Assembly (NCBI GenBank): GCA_027574665.1
Contig: CM050677.1
Location: 1,931,273 to 1,995,272 of the forward strand
Length of the DNA stretch: 64,000 nt
DNA from: Rhynochetos jubatus
Lineage: Eukaryota > Chordata > Aves > Eurypygiformes > Rhynochetidae
Reading direction: 5' to 3'
A program made the position numbers and the translations under genes. The notes beneath the pieces are model-generated. The model was not told the origin of the DNA. It worked only from the letters and a program-made list of their open reading frames with translations, and ran no database searches. This document shows, one piece after another, positions 63,656-64,000 of the stretch. Within the stretch, counting starts at the first letter, position 1; each line of letters starts with the position of its first letter.

Positions 63656-64000
63656 ATGCGCGGCTCGTTGAAGCGTCTGCCCGAACACGGACATCTGAAG
63701 CAGCACTGTAATGCGACCAAACAGAAAGAGTTAGGAGAGAATTTCTTGTCCCTTCTTGCTGCGCCCTTGCAGAGCACTGCGTGCCAGAGCAGCCGGATCG
63801 CTGTGTTGCTTGCAATCTCCAGTTCCAACAGTGCCACAGTTCCTCGGCAACAGAAAGAGCTAGGAAGGAATTGCTTGCGCTGTTTTCTCTCGCTGTGCTC
63901 TAGCAGTTCGTTCCCTTTTCGGCAGAGCGCGGGACCGCTTGCAAAGCTTAGAAACAAACCTCTCCCTTTTCCTCCAAAAGGGAAAGAGCTACGAGGGAAT
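63656..64000. repeat. Partial monomer at right window edge
   Basis: First 345 bases of a monomer with GCGCCCTTG, cut by the window end. The array continues to the right. Confidence 0.97.

Larger units (their letters stand above)
1..64000. repeat. Satellite DNA array, 472-bp monomer, about 135.6 copies
   Basis: The same 472-base text recurs head to tail from the first to the last base with no interruption, inversion or inserted element. Monomer starts, phased on the ATGCGCGGCTCG motif, are 412+472(k-1) for k=1-90, 42,891+472(k-91) for k=91-116, then 55,162, 55,633 and 56,105, and 56,576+472(k-120) for k=120-135. Only four 1-bp deletions shift the register. Monomers differ from each other at a handful of positions. 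G+C is about 52% and roughly 25 CpGs occur per monomer (hand count). Long, homogeneous, single-orientation arrays of this sort are known from eukaryotic heterochromatin. Which compartment and which organism cannot be told from the sequence, and I do not recognise the family. No stretch of the window holds anything other than this repeat. Confidence 0.99.

Noticed and set aside
1-64000. CRISPR array or other spaced repeat system
   Set aside because: There are no unique spacers between repeats. The whole 472-bp unit is repeated and the internal boxes are degenerate.
1-64000. Tandem ribosomal RNA, 5S RNA or histone gene array
   Set aside because: The monomer contains none of the conserved 5S, 18S/28S or histone sequence that I would recognise, and the 472-bp unit lacks room for gene plus spacer in the latter two cases.
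1-64000. Transposon or retroelement insertion inside the array
   Set aside because: The register is kept through the entire window with only 1-bp losses, and no foreign sequence, target-site duplication or terminal repeat is present.

Overview
The whole 64,000-base window is one uninterrupted tandem array of a single satellite repeat with a 472-bp monomer (about 52% G+C by hand count). There are 134 complete monomers plus a partial one at each window edge, all head to tail on one strand. No unique sequence, mobile element, RNA gene, CRISPR array or credible protein gene is visible. Both array ends lie outside the window. An array this long and homogeneous, with nested higher-order duplications, is typical of eukaryotic heterochromatin (centromeric, pericentromeric, subtelomeric or sex-chromosome satellite) and not of a bacterial or viral genome. 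I do not recognise the repeat family and cannot name the organism.

Monomer layout: each 472-bp unit appears to descend from a shorter element. Four starts of an AAAG-type box divide it into sub-units A, B, C and D of 129, 129, 89 and 125 bp. A and C align without gaps over about 61 bp at roughly 70% identity, B is clearly related to A, and D is only weakly similar. Each monomer also carries a CCCTTTT/AAAAGGG hairpin, a 12-bp perfect palindrome (ACAGAGCTCTGT) and a cluster of three GGCTCG motifs.

Array layout: monomer k starts at 412+472(k-1) for k=1 to 90, at 42,891+472(k-91) for k=91 to 116, then at 55,162, 55,633 and 56,105, and at 56,576+472(k-120) for k=120 to 135. The register slips only by four 1-bp deletions. 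Shared diagnostic base variants show a second level of organisation. About 6.0 kb at the left edge is duplicated almost exactly at 10.4-16.9 kb, with one monomer more in the second copy. A trimer is duplicated at 21.2-24.0 kb. A three-monomer module recurs three times at 38.2-45.3 kb. A looser hexamer period spans 48.1-53.7 kb. A four-monomer block is repeated seven monomers apart at 57.5-62.7 kb. Many variants are confined to one part of the array, so the window records local spreading by unequal exchange and gene conversion.

Open frames of about 150 codons exist on both strands in nearly every monomer. They are read here as by-products of the repeat: 472 is not a multiple of three, the frames overlap on opposite strands, and most variants change amino acids.
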